NCBI GenBank assembly: GCA_910574885.1
Contig: CAJTDD010000009.1
Coordinates: forward strand, 84,157 to 148,156
Source of the DNA: Lachnospiraceae bacterium
GTDB taxonomy: Bacteria; Bacillota; Clostridia; Lachnospirales; Lachnospiraceae
Length of the DNA stretch: 64,000 nt
Direction: 5' to 3'
Shown: one piece after another, positions 26,007-34,875 of the stretch
Layout: each line of letters opens with the position of its first letter
Position numbering within the stretch: position 1 is the first letter of the stretch
Translations under genes and position numbers: made by a program
Notes under the pieces: generated by a model
Database searches by the model: none
Told to the model about the DNA's origin: nothing
The model's input: the letters and a program-made list of their open reading frames with translations, nothing else

Positions 26007-28172
26007 ATGAACATAGAGTTGGCAGATTTCCAATTAAAAGCAATTGCAGACTTGATGGAGGCAATGGAGTGTGACAAAGACGAGTATCTGAAAAGTTATA
26101 ACAAGCAGGTATTTATTTGGCTTACTCCGGGAAAAGGAAATCTTGAGGAACAGAGCAAGGAAAAAATGGATAGATACATTCATGGAAGCCGAACAAAATT
26201 GTTATGCGACGTTATGGCAGGCGGATTTGAAGAAAATGACTGCTGCTTTATCAATTGGGAGAAACTCACCAAAAAAGGTAATAATGCGTTAAAAGACAGT
26301 GAACGGGTTAATTTTTTGGATTGCATCTTCCATGCCTTAGAAGAAGGACTGACATTTAAAATTATTGTGGATGAATCTCACCAAAATGATACCATTAAGG
26401 CAGAAGAAATTATTGATTATTTTAAAACTGAGAAGATTGTGCGATGCTCTGCAACACCAAAGAATTATAAGGATGCATATTTAATTGAAATCCCGGAAGA
26501 AGATGTCATTGCAGAAGGGCTAATAAAAAAATTGCTGCTTATTAATGAGAATTTTGAACAGAATATAAGCGTTGAAGATCAGGTTTCTTATCTCATGGAT
26601 AAGGCGCTTACAAAACGCCGCAAATTGCATTCGGAATTTTTGAGAAGGAAAGTTGATGTAAATCCATTGATAGTTGTTCAGTTACCTAATAAGTCTGATG
26701 TTCTTTTGGAGAGCATCGAAACCTATCTTTCTGCACAAGGAATTACATATGAAAATAATCAATTAGCGGTATGGCTTGCAGATAAGAAACAAAACTTAGA
26801 GTCCATTTCGGAAAATAATGCGGAATCAATAGTCGTAATTATTAAGCAAGCTATTGCGACGGGATGGGATTGTCCAAGAGCACATATACTTGTCAAGCTG
26901 CGTGATAATATGAGTGAAACATTTGAGATTCAGACAATTGGAAGAATCCGCAGGATGCCGGAAGCCAAGCATTATGAAGATGATTTGCTGGACTGCTGTT
27001 ATCTTTATACTTTGGACGAAAAATTTACAGAAAATGTAAAAAGGAGTTTAGGGAAAGGGGCCTTGGAAGAAAGAAACTTGACTTTGAAACGTGAATATAG
27101 TCACTTTACCCTTATTTGCCAGCAAAAGACAAATGTTCCTTTCCCAAGAGATGCAAAATTGGCGTTAAAGGTCATAAAGAAGTATTTTTCCAACCAATAC
27201 AATCTGGATGGTAAAGCTATAGAAAACAGAAAAAAGTTAGAAGCACACAAATATGATTTCAACACAGATATTATAGATTATACCAAGTCAGGAGAACTGG
27301 CTACTTTGTCCAAAGAAGAATTTGATAATTTGAATGAAATAAAAATCAGGGAAAAATTAACGACACACAAACATGGAAAAGAATATCATCATTGTGTTGC
27401 TGAAATTGGAATGAAGGTAGGTCTTGATTACAATAATATGAATGCAATCATGCGCAAATTATTTTTGAAAGATTTGCGTTCGGAGTATACTCTTTTGATA
27501 TTAGAAATCAGAGAGTTGTATGCATTTGTCATTAATAATAAGCACCGCTTAATTGATGATGTCCGTATTGCAATGGCATCAGAAACGGCACAGATAAAGA
27601 TAGAATCGAATATGGTAACTGAAAAACCGTGGAGTTTTCCATTAAATTATATGTTTGCGTATGACGGCAGTGATAAAGATCAAATGGAACTGATCAAAAA
27701 TGTATATAAAGGGTATAGGGCTTCAGCGGAAGTTCGATCAGAACCTGAAAAAATATTTGAAAAATACTGTGAATCCAATAATCATATAGAATGGTTTTAC
27801 AAAAATGGAGATAAAGGCAATGAGTATTTTTCCATTGTGTATGAGGATAATGCCGGAAAACAAAAATCTTTTTATCCCGATTATATAGTCTATGATACAG
27901 AAGGAAATACATGGATTATAGAAACAAAAGGCGGTTTTTCAAAATCAGGACACAGCGAAGACATTGATAAATTTACGTCTAAGAAATTTGCGGTATTAAA
28001 AAAATATTTGGATAAAAATAATCTTCATGGGGGTATAGTGCGTCAGGATATACATTGCGCAAATTACGAATGTTTTTTCAAAAATGCTGGAGTATACTTT
28101 GAAAAAGAGCTTGAAAGACAGAAGACAAGAGTTAACTTTTGCCGAAAAGGTTGTATGGCTGGATTCGTTTGA
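26007..28172 (+). CDS. res: Type III restriction endonuclease Res subunit lacking Walker A
   Basis: The protein is 721 residues. Helicase motif II is D122-E-S-H, motif III SATP is near 148, and motif VI GRIRRMP is near 312. The C-terminal PD-(D/E)XK nuclease has D625, E639 and K641 (YPDYIV, IIETKGG). Residues 20-32 read MECDKDEYLKSYN. In relatives I remember, about 20-27 residues with the ATP-binding TGSGKT lie between CDKDE and YLKSYN, so an in-frame deletion near 26082-26087 appears to have removed motif I. The tail after GGIVRQD also departs from the family. ATP-dependent cutting is therefore unlikely. The gene follows the broken mod and is probably a relic. Confidence 0.83.
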   Translation: MNIELADFQLKAIADLMEAMECDKDEYLKSYNKQVFIWLTPGKGNLEEQSKEKMDRYIHGSRTKLLCDVMAGGFEENDCCFINWEKLTKKGNNALKDSERVNFLDCIFHALEEGLTFKIIVDESHQNDTIKAEEIIDYFKTEKIVRCSATPKNYKDAYLIEIPEEDVIAEGLIKKLLLINENFEQNISVEDQVSYLMDKALTKRRKLHSEFLRRKVDVNPLIVVQLPNKSDVLLESIETYLSAQGITYENNQLAVWLADKKQNLESISENNAESIVVIIKQAIATGWDCPRAHILVKLRDNMSETFEIQTIGRIRRMPEAKHYEDDLLDCCYLYTLDEKFTENVKRSLGKGALEERNLTLKREYSHFTLICQQKTNVPFPRDAKLALKVIKKYFSNQYNLDGKAIENRKKLEAHKYDFNTDIIDYTKSGELATLSKEEFDNLNEIKIREKLTTHKHGKEYHHCVAEIGMKVGLDYNNMNAIMRKLFLKDLRSEYTLLILEIRELYAFVINNKHRLIDDVRIAMASETAQIKIESNMVTEKPWSFPLNYMFAYDGSDKDQMELIKNVYKGYRASAEVRSEPEKIFEKYCESNNHIEWFYKNGDKGNEYFSIVYEDNAGKQKSFYPDYIVYDTEGNTWIIETKGGFSKSGHSEDIDKFTSKKFAVLKKYLDKNNLHGGIVRQDIHCANYECFFKNAGVYFEKELERQKTRVNFCRKGCMAGFV

Positions 28173-28713
28173 AGACATGGGAAATGGAAATTATAATATT
28201 ACTTTTAAATCAGCAAAATACAATCATGTTCGTAATGAAATTAATACAGAAACAATGGAACCTTTAGGAACAAGAAAACAGCGGCGGGATGGAGATGAAG
28301 AAAAGACGCATCTATGTATTAGATTAGCACAGGGGCAACAACGCTACTTAGCAGTGCATGAAAGTAATTATTAAGGAGTATATAAGGATAGTCTGCCAAA
28401 TGATTTCCTACGGTTTGCAGAAAGAACCTCTGATATTGCGGATGACGTAGAAATCAGGATAAAACCACCAAAGAAAGGGGGAAAGTTTCCAGATAATTTA
28501 ATAAAGGCATATTATGAGGCTATGCAAGGGGATGGCAGGATAAAAAGAATTAAGGCAAGTGGTTCCAAAAAGTATGGAAGTTTTGAAGCATCTACGGATT
28601 TGATAAAGATGAAAAATTTTATTTCGGTTGAACGTTTAAGCACAACCGACGAGGTTGATAGTTATGACTTTTTTAACAAAGCGCAGGAATTTATTGAAAC
28701 AAATAGGAGATAA
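28084..28713 (+). pseudogene. Unrecognised gene with an internal stop, fused to the res 3' end
   Basis: One frame runs from inside the res tail to 28713 and is interrupted only by TAA at 28372-28374. The part before the stop reads FEDMGNGNYNITFKSAKYNH, then GDEEKTHLCIRLAQGQQRYL. The part after reads LPNDFLRFAERTSDIADDVE and ends with LSTTDEVDSYDFFNKAQEF. Both halves look like one soluble protein family that I cannot name. The N-terminus is lost into res, so a deletion has joined the two genes. The small membrane protein gene starts 3 bases later, suggesting an original two-gene unit. No function is claimed. Confidence 0.6.
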
Positions 28714-28716
28714 AAT

Positions 28717-29259
28717 ATGAAAACTTTATTTATATTTCTGCCAATCAGAGATTATATAAAAACGAGACGAAAACTGTGGAGGCAATATCTTATTCCATTA
28801 GCGACGGGTATCATTGTATTGATAGGCGCTTTTGCTATAGATGTTAGAGATGGCGTTGACATCGAAGCGATATTTTCAGATTTTGTCGGTATTCAAATAA
28901 GTGGAATTGCTACTTTGGTTTCTTTTTTATTAGCCATAATAACTATTTTGGTTTCTTCTGATAACGAAAATATAAGGAAATTGAAAAGTGAAAAGTCAAA
29001 TGAGATACATTATAAAAAGCTTGGTGACGAACAACTCAGTTTGTTTCAAGTCTTATTGTCCAATATTTCATATTATGTTATGGTAGAAATTATTTATATG
29101 ATAATATTAATCGCATATGTATTTTTAGCCCTGATTGTTCCAGCATCAGCTATAAAATGGCTCATTTCAATCAGTGTATTTTTCTTAATGCATATTTTGT
29201 TGGGCATGATGGAATGTGTTACGCAAATGTATTTGACCTTTTGGAAGGATAAGAGATAA
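28717..29259 (+). CDS. Small membrane protein of unknown function
   Basis: This 180-residue protein has four likely membrane helices: near 25-42 (YLIPLATGIIVLIGAFAI), 58-78 (GIATLVSFLLAIITILV), 115-140 (VMVEIIYMIILIAYVFLAL) and 148-165. A short charged stretch with NENIRKLKSEKSNEIHYKK lies between helices 2 and 3. I recognise no family. It starts 3 bases after the broken upstream gene and lies in a run of restriction and nuclease genes, so it may be the membrane partner of a lost defence module (inference). The reading frame is intact, with a weak ribosome binding site. Confidence 0.7.
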   Translation: MKTLFIFLPIRDYIKTRRKLWRQYLIPLATGIIVLIGAFAIDVRDGVDIEAIFSDFVGIQISGIATLVSFLLAIITILVSSDNENIRKLKSEKSNEIHYKKLGDEQLSLFQVLLSNISYYVMVEIIYMIILIAYVFLALIVPASAIKWLISISVFFLMHILLGMMECVTQMYLTFWKDKR

Positions 29260-29316
29260 TTTGTATCTGACAATGAATGATTTTATAATGAATTGATACA
29301 TACTATGGAGGAAAAG

Positions 29317-30408
29317 ATGAAAGCCGGCATCAAAAAGCAAGAGGTAAAATTTATCGTGACTGATGAATACAGGGAATGGATTGCTTTGATTAAAGACAGG
29401 ATTAGAAACAGTCAGATTAAAGCATCTATTAAAGTGAATAGAGAACTATTAGAACTTTATTGGCATATTGGCGCGGATATCGTAAATCGGCAGAAACATT
29501 CAAAATGGGGAGAAGGTCTTTTGCGGCAGATGAGTATTGATTTAAAAAAGACATTTCCTGATATGGCAGGATTTTCAGAAACGAATTTGAAAACGATGCG
29601 GCTATGGTACCGCTTTTATGCAAAAGCTGTAAATGGTCAACAAGTTGTAGACGAATTGAGGTCTGATGATATTTTCCGGCTGATAACAACAATTCCGTGG
29701 GGACATAATCAGCGTATTATTTTTAAATGTAAAGATGTGCGTGAAGCTGTTTTTTATGCACAGTATACTTTAGAAAATAATTGGAGCCGGGATGTATTGG
29801 AACATCAGATTGAAAGCGGATTATATGAGCGTAAGGGAAAAGCCATTACGAATTTTAAGGATAAACTTCCTGCCAATGCTTCTGATTTGGCTGTACAGAC
29901 ATTAAAAGATCCATATAGTTTCGATTTTTTAACGATGCGGGATGATTATGATGAAAAAGAATTGGAAGATGCTTTGGTAAATCAAATTACACAGTTCCTG
30001 TTGGAGTTGGGAACGGGGTTCTCCTATGTGGGACGTCAGGTTCAGTTACGGGTTGGAGAGCGTGAATTTTATATTGATTTGCTGTTTTATCACATAAAAC
30101 TTCACTGTTATGTTGTCGTAGAACTTAAAACAAAGAGATTTGAACCGGAGTATGTTGGAAAATTAAATTTTTATGTTACCGCAGTAAATAAGCAATTAAC
30201 AGGAGATGGCGATAATCCGGCAATAGGTTTGCTTATTTGCAAGGATAAGGATAATGTTGTGGCAGAATATTCTTTAGAAGAAGTTTCACAGCCGATTGGT
30301 ATTGCAGGATACGAATTAAGCAATGCGCTCAGCAAAGAATACCAACGCAGTCTTCCTACAATAGAAACGTTGGAGTCTGAAGTTGCAAAAATGATGAATA
30401 CAAAATAA
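29317..30408 (+). CDS. YhcG/DUF1016 family PD-(D/E)XK nuclease-like protein
   Basis: This 363-residue protein has the DUF1016 N-terminal helical domain (LIKDRIRNSQIKASIKVNRELLELYWHIGADI, then KWGEGLLRQMSIDLKKTFP). Its C-terminal nuclease domain includes LGTGFSYVGRQVQLRVG, FYIDLLFYH and VVVELKTKRFEPEYVGKLNFY, giving the D and ExK residues of the PD-(D/E)XK fold. Such proteins often sit in restriction-modification islands; their biochemical role is not firmly known. The ATG at 29317 is chosen for the GGAGG five bases upstream. Unlike its neighbours mod and res, this gene appears complete. Confidence 0.85.
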   Translation: MKAGIKKQEVKFIVTDEYREWIALIKDRIRNSQIKASIKVNRELLELYWHIGADIVNRQKHSKWGEGLLRQMSIDLKKTFPDMAGFSETNLKTMRLWYRFYAKAVNGQQVVDELRSDDIFRLITTIPWGHNQRIIFKCKDVREAVFYAQYTLENNWSRDVLEHQIESGLYERKGKAITNFKDKLPANASDLAVQTLKDPYSFDFLTMRDDYDEKELEDALVNQITQFLLELGTGFSYVGRQVQLRVGEREFYIDLLFYHIKLHCYVVVELKTKRFEPEYVGKLNFYVTAVNKQLTGDGDNPAIGLLICKDKDNVVAEYSLEEVSQPIGIAGYELSNALSKEYQRSLPTIETLESEVAKMMNTK

Positions 30409-30410
30409 AT

Positions 30411-30545
30411 AGTCTGCAAAAGCATTGTGGAAAATGTGAGAAAGTTCCTTGTGACAAGTATAATGGTTCTGACCCCACAAAAACTCTCGAAGAAAACAAC
30501 GAGGATTTAATCAAGCAGTTAGCGCAACTCCGCACAATGGAATAA
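30411..30545 (+). pseudogene. C-terminal remnant of a DUF3795-like cysteine-rich protein
   Basis: The frame from 30417 reads QKHCGKCEKVPCDKYNGSDP and ends with DLIKQLAQLRTME before TAA at 30543. The CxxC-x4-C cluster followed by a helical tail resembles the end of small DUF3795 proteins. No start codon or N-terminal part remains, so this is a gene fragment left in a deletion-prone stretch. Confidence 0.5.
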
Positions 30546-30621
30546 GGTTCATAGTCTGTCGTTTCTTTTAAAATTAGATATTCCAGTTTGTATAAGAATT
30601 TCATAATGATTATTAGTTATG

Positions 30622-30656
30622 AGCGGTAAAGCTATTATAGTTTTATCGCTTTTTTA
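30622..30656 (+). terminator. Hairpin with T-tract after the fragment region
   Basis: AGCGGTAAA (30622-30630) pairs with TTTTATCGCT (30641-30650) with one mismatch and is followed by TTTTTT. It ends just before the ribosome binding site of the 57-residue gene at 30672. Confidence 0.55.
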
Positions 30657-30671
30657 TTTTAGGAGGATAAT

Positions 30672-30845
30672 ATGCAAAAAAAGAATCATATCACTGATAA
30701 TACAGCACAGAAGATTAGAAAGAATATTGGAAAAGCAACTTATGATGTATCTCTTTATTTTAGTAAAACCAGTACGGAGACAACGCATGATAAGTTAAAA
30801 CGTATCATAGTTAATGATTACATACATAAAAAAACAGCATCATGA
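30672..30845 (+). CDS. Orphan TnpW-like small transposon protein
   Basis: This 57-residue reading frame has a strong AGGAGG site seven bases before the ATG. The core IRKNIGKATYDVSLYFSKTS, then DKLKRIIVND, follows the pattern of TnpW proteins of clostridial mobilizable elements (RxIGxTTYxVxxxFSxTSxExxxDKxxRLI). No recombinase or relaxase lies next to it, so it is probably left over from a departed element. The intact TnpW of the 50-60 kb element is a different subtype. Function is unknown. Confidence 0.55.
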   Translation: MQKKNHITDNTAQKIRKNIGKATYDVSLYFSKTSTETTHDKLKRIIVNDYIHKKTAS

Positions 30846-30864
30846 TTAAAAAGTCCTTGACATT

Positions 30865-31061
30865 TTGTTGCAGGGAAAGCAATCAAATCCCTGACTATTA
30901 CGGTGTTAAGAAATGCGGCGCTGTTTATACCGGGAGTCATTCTTTTGAGTTACTTTTGGGGACTGAATGGCGTGATTGCGGCACAACCGGTTGTGGAAGC
31001 GGTTTTAACGATCATTTGTATCGTTATGTATCTCAGAGATATAAAGTTAATGAACGCTTGA
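30865..31061 (+). pseudogene. C-terminal remnant of a MATE transporter gene
   Basis: The frame from about 30867 encodes AGKAIKSLTITVLRNAALF, then LSYFWGLNGVIAAQPVVEA and a final membrane helix ending YLRDIKLMNA before TGA at 31059. This is the last sixth of a MATE pump, with the rest missing. It follows directly on the TnpW-like gene, so an insertion or deletion probably cut the transporter. Confidence 0.7.
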
Positions 31062-31085
31062 CCGGATGGATTTGGTTCCAGTGTG

Positions 31086-31234
31086 CTGACACATTTACAT
31101 TTCGTCAAAGGACTTGTCTGAATTTCCATCTGCCACGTTGTCGTCAGTCAACGATGCCACCGCATCGCCTCCCTCCTCCGCCTTGCAGACTGAAAATTCA
31201 TTCTGCTTCATTTGACTGAAAGTAAATGTGTCAG
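31086..31234. repeat. 149-bp stretch bounded by long inverted repeats
   Basis: The left arm (31086-31109, CTGACACATTTACATTTCG then TCAAA) and the right arm (31211-31234) are near-perfect reverse complements over 24 bases, differing by small changes in the middle. The interior contains no complete gene. The right arm ends 4 bases before the stop of the GGDEF gene. The layout fits a miniature element or a long-range RNA stem; no target duplication was found. Confidence 0.6.
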
Positions 31235-31238
31235 TACA

Positions 31239-33134
31239 TTAGGACTTACGGGACTTTTTGTTCTTGTACATTTTCTCGTCTGCTTCTTTTAACAGCGTAT
31301 GGTAATCGGCGTGTCCCTCCGTCAGACAGTAACCAAAGGAGAAACTTAAAGGAACCTCCAAATCGTCGTTCAGACGGGCGCGGCTGCTATTTTGCAGATC
31401 TTCCAGCGCTATAACAGCGCCAGACAGCGCCGTTTTTGTCTGATATTGGTATAGAAACAGGACAAATTCATCGCCTCCCAGTCTGGCGGCAATGCTGTGG
31501 CCGGGTGCAAATGTTCCGAGAAGGCTGGCAAGCTGCGTCAGATAAGCGTCGCCTTCTTTGTGGCCGTAGGTATCGTTGATTACTTTCAAATTATCAGCGT
31601 CTATCATCACAAGAGCGCTTACGCAGTATTTTTCCGGCTTATGGAAACAGGCGGCGAGAAAATTCTCCAGCCCCCGGCGGTTATACAATCCGGTCAGGCT
31701 GTCATAGTCCCGCTCCTGTTCAATCTTTAAGCGTTTTAATGTGTCCTCTGTCACATCTATGAGGACGCCGAAAATATTGCCGCTTTCGTTGAGTTCTTCA
31801 ATCTTGATATAGCGTTCATTCAGCTTAAAGACATTGGTCTCATTGGCGAATGGCTGGCTGCGAAGACGGGTAAGAAACTCCTGAAATGTCCGGTAATCGC
31901 CGGATAGCTGTTCTGTCTTTTCAGGGGTAAGCCCGAGGATCTGCGGCACATACTCTGTAAAGCGTACCGGCAGCATTTGTTCGTTATACTCGTACACCCC
32001 AATGTACATGTTGGTTTTGCTGAGCACATAGGACATCTTTCGGTTATTATCCAAGAGGCTCTTTTTCATCCGGTTAATATCGCTGCTTAGCTGCGAAAAT
32101 TCTGTGCTGCTCTGAATGTCGATCACTTCGTCGAGATTTCCGGCGGCGATGGCGTGGAGTTTTTGATTGATGCAATAGATGTCATCCACGACATAGCGGT
32201 TCATATATCTGGTCACAGCGCGCATAAGGACGACAGCGCTTATGACAAGACAGGAAAACAGGACGATAGTGTTCATAATAACCCACTCATAAAGCGCGCG
32301 GTCAGTAAGGACGCGTCCGATATAATTGGAATCAAAGGACTTGAACACGCAAAAAGAGTTCCGGCCATTGACGGTAGCATGAAATCCTTTTGGCTGCCCG
32401 GCAATGTCGTTGAGATTGAGTCCAATCGCCTCGATGTTTTTATGTACACAGTCTAAATCTGTAGAGCCCACAATCTCTCCGCTCCTTCGGTCAATCGCGT
32501 AATAGCTTGCCTCCGTATTCACGCGGAACAGAGAAAATATGTAGGAAAGTTCGTTTTTCTGAGTCACTTTCATGACATTGACGGGAGACATGCCAACCTG
32601 TACGATAAAGCTTTCGTCAGCGCTCCATAGGGCCGAATACTGCATCAGTTTCTCCTCAGCGGTGTTGGGCGTTATGTCCTGCACAAGTTTTAGAGACTTA
32701 TCGGTCAGCATAGGTTTAAAAAACATCATCTGTTCGCCGGAATCAAAGGTATAATCAAAGTATTCCGGGTGGGTTCCGGCAAAGATACGTCCGGTCTTAT
32801 CAAAAATATGGATTTCATCAACTTCCATGAATACGGCGATTCGCCTAAGCTCGTCAACGCTGTCAAGCACAGATGGTTTCGCCTGAATCAGATAAGCAAT
32901 GGCCTGTGCATTGTAAAGGCAGGTCTGGCTGTATTCTTCCTTTGTTTCCGCAAGTTCGGCATTGTTCTGTTCAAGAACCTGCTCAATCTGCTGAAACGTC
33001 ATGATGGCATCATTGTACGCCTGTTGATGAGTGTCATCAAGCTGAACATAAACGATAACGATTGTTAAAAAGGAAATTAGGATTAATGTGACAAGATTCA
33101 TATACCGACTGATAATCTTTTTTAGTGGCTTCAT
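31239..33134 (-). CDS. Membrane-bound diguanylate cyclase (sensor plus GGDEF)
   Basis: The 631 residues begin with one membrane helix near 14-34, then an extracytoplasmic sensor domain of about 250 residues, a second helix (VIMNTIVLFSCLVISAVVLM), a HAMP-like linker, a PAS-like region and a GGDEF domain. The signature G553-G-D-E-F is intact in AARLGGDEFVLF, with DYDSLTGLYNRRGLE before it, so cyclic-di-GMP synthesis from two GTP is expected. I see no RxxD inhibitory site. The ATG at 33134 is chosen because GGAGG lies six bases upstream; the longer frame starting at 33221 has none. Confidence 0.88.
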   Translation of the reverse strand: MKPLKKIISRYMNLVTLILISFLTIVIVYVQLDDTHQQAYNDAIMTFQQIEQVLEQNNAELAETKEEYSQTCLYNAQAIAYLIQAKPSVLDSVDELRRIAVFMEVDEIHIFDKTGRIFAGTHPEYFDYTFDSGEQMMFFKPMLTDKSLKLVQDITPNTAEEKLMQYSALWSADESFIVQVGMSPVNVMKVTQKNELSYIFSLFRVNTEASYYAIDRRSGEIVGSTDLDCVHKNIEAIGLNLNDIAGQPKGFHATVNGRNSFCVFKSFDSNYIGRVLTDRALYEWVIMNTIVLFSCLVISAVVLMRAVTRYMNRYVVDDIYCINQKLHAIAAGNLDEVIDIQSSTEFSQLSSDINRMKKSLLDNNRKMSYVLSKTNMYIGVYEYNEQMLPVRFTEYVPQILGLTPEKTEQLSGDYRTFQEFLTRLRSQPFANETNVFKLNERYIKIEELNESGNIFGVLIDVTEDTLKRLKIEQERDYDSLTGLYNRRGLENFLAACFHKPEKYCVSALVMIDADNLKVINDTYGHKEGDAYLTQLASLLGTFAPGHSIAARLGGDEFVLFLYQYQTKTALSGAVIALEDLQNSSRARLNDDLEVPLSFSFGYCLTEGHADYHTLLKEADEKMYKNKKSRKS

Positions 33135-33330
33135 CAGCGCCTCCTGTGTGGTAAGAAAATATCTGCGAAAAAAGAACAAACAAATTAAACATATGATAGC
33201 ATAAGCGGGATGGATTAACAAGGTAATTCCCCTTTATATAGCGATTGTTACCAAATCTTGAAATATTTTACTGTTTACATCGTATTTCACAGAATCCCAT
33301 CCGTAACCCCGAAAGCCGATGCGCTTGCCA

Positions 33331-34284
33331 TTATTTTGATATGCAATAATGCTGATGTAATTCGTATATTTTTTGCTGAATTAGCCCTATGAGTTCCGCT
33401 GGTTCTAACACAGTGGCATTGTTCCCAAATGTCAGCAGATAATCGGCGATCCATTCTAAAGCAGCAAGGTTTATTTCCATGTCGATGATTCCGCCTCCAG
33501 TTGGAAATATTTTTAATCCCCCTGCAAGCAAAGGTTCGCTTTCACAGCGTTTCACACCTATGTCTGTCAGATTGATTTTAATGTGGCAATCCTTTTTTTC
33601 CTCGGTTTTTTCGAGATATTCCTGAATTGACCCGGGGATAGGATATTTCCCTTTTGGATAGGGATTTTCCGCCAGGATTTCTTTGATACGGTCAACCCGG
33701 AAAACTCTGATTTGATTTGCCGCAGTACAATAAGCCGGGCAATACCAAAGTCCGTTCATGGCATATAAGCCGACCGGTATAATTGTGCGCGTACTCTCAG
33801 AATGTGCCCCCGAATACCGTATTGTCGCGGCATGGCGGTTCATTACAATCAAAAACATTGATTTGAGCAGGGGAGAATCGCAATGTCTGTCCGGAATCCA
33901 GAACACGACCTTGTTTTGAATCTGTGTGATGCTGGTTTGAATATCTAATGGCAGGCAATTTAAAAATTTTTTTAAGACAGAAAGGGTTTCCTGCTCAAAA
34001 GGCAAGTCACGATAAAATTGCAAGGCCTGGCAGGCGAAGAATATGGCTTTTGCCTCGTTTTCTGAAAAAGCAATTGGCGGCAAAATGCGTTCTTTCAGGA
34101 TATGATATCCGCCCGCGGCCCCGACTTCGGAGTATAGGGGAAAACCAGCCTGTTCTAATTCTTGTAAATCACGCAGTATCGTCCTTTTCGATACGGAAAA
34201 TTCATGTGCTAATTCCCCTACGGTAAAATCTTTTTTTGCATTTATTGTTATCATCATTTCAATCAGCCGTTCTGCTTTTGACAT
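33331..34284 (-). CDS. WYL-domain transcriptional regulator (YafY-like)
   Basis: This 317-residue protein has an N-terminal winged helix (residues 2-60, VGELAHEFSVSKRTILRDLQELEQAGFPLYSEVG) and a central WYL domain including GLYAMNGLWYCPAYC and RVFRVDRIKEI. A C-terminal WCX-type extension (WIADYLLTFGNNATVLEPAEL) follows. Such regulators sense small ligands. A perfect palindrome with 10-bp arms overlaps the expected transcription start, so autoregulation is likely. The small YciI-like gene is divergent and may be the regulated partner. Confidence 0.87.
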   Translation of the reverse strand: MSKAERLIEMMITINAKKDFTVGELAHEFSVSKRTILRDLQELEQAGFPLYSEVGAAGGYHILKERILPPIAFSENEAKAIFFACQALQFYRDLPFEQETLSVLKKFLNCLPLDIQTSITQIQNKVVFWIPDRHCDSPLLKSMFLIVMNRHAATIRYSGAHSESTRTIIPVGLYAMNGLWYCPAYCTAANQIRVFRVDRIKEILAENPYPKGKYPIPGSIQEYLEKTEEKKDCHIKINLTDIGVKRCESEPLLAGGLKIFPTGGGIIDMEINLAALEWIADYLLTFGNNATVLEPAELIGLIQQKIYELHQHYCISK

Positions 34285-34301
34285 TTTGAATCTCCTTCCT
34301 A

Positions 34302-34357
34302 AATAGTGACAGTTTTTGTCACTATTCTATGATAAACTATTTATATTCCAGATGCAA
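34302..34357 (-). promoter_or_regulatory. Promoter and operator of the WYL regulator
   Basis: Read on the minus strand, TTGCAT (34357-34352), a 17-base spacer and TATCAT (34334-34329) form a promoter. Just downstream lies the palindrome AATAGTGACA-N5-TGTCACTATT (34302-34326), placed to block initiation. The TGTCAC half-site fits the operators reported for YafY-like regulators. Confidence 0.75.
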
Positions 34358-34479
34358 TATGTCTCTAAAATGAAATTATGCGGTGCCAGATTTCACCTGT
34401 TGGACGGAGTTCGTATGCCTTAAAAGGAGTATATGAATAGACCATAATGAGAAAAATAAAATGAAAAGGAGAATAACGT

Positions 34480-34779
34480 ATGGAAAAAATGATGTACATG
34501 ATGATGATTGAGAAAAGCAAGACCTATAATAAAATGACAAAACAGGTAGTTGTGGAACATGTTGAGAACATAAGAAAGCTGGACGATGAGGGAAAGTTGG
34601 AAATCTGCGGCATCTTTAAGGGTTATCCGGGAATGGCGGGCATGTATATCCTAAAAACAGAAAGCCGTGAAGAAGCAGAAGAAATATGCAAAAAAGAGCC
34701 GTTGATAATGGGAGGGTATGCGACCTATAAGTTAGTCGGCTTACAGATTGCAGACAGGGAGAACAATTACTTGCTGTAA
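34480..34779 (+). CDS. YciI-like small protein
   Basis: This 99-residue protein has a ferredoxin-like pattern (MYMMMIEKSKTYNKMT, LDDEGKLEICGIFKGYPGMAGMYILKTES, then AEEICKKEPLIMGGYATYKLVGL). It matches the YciI/YCII-related superfamily, in which small proteins may bind or rearrange metabolites. The usual His-Asp pair is not obvious here, so enzymatic function is unclear. It has a good AAGGAG site, stands alone, and is divergent from the WYL regulator. It is followed at 34780-34813 by a stretch resembling half of the 75-nt palindromic element. Confidence 0.65.
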   Translation: MEKMMYMMMIEKSKTYNKMTKQVVVEHVENIRKLDDEGKLEICGIFKGYPGMAGMYILKTESREEAEEICKKEPLIMGGYATYKLVGLQIADRENNYLL

Positions 34780-34875
34780 TTGCGGGCGGTCGGACTCAGT
34801 CCGAAAATGTATAGATTAATATTGCAGGATGTGCTATACTGGACGACAGGATAAAATTTTAGAGAGAGTGATGGA

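Noticed and set aside
30842..31219. 125-residue plus-strand frame
   Set aside because: The real coding signal here is the MATE tail in another frame; this frame also runs through the inverted repeat.
33238..33330. Possible small gene or terminator between GGDEF and WYL genes
   Set aside because: No ribosome site, coding frame or strong stem was found.
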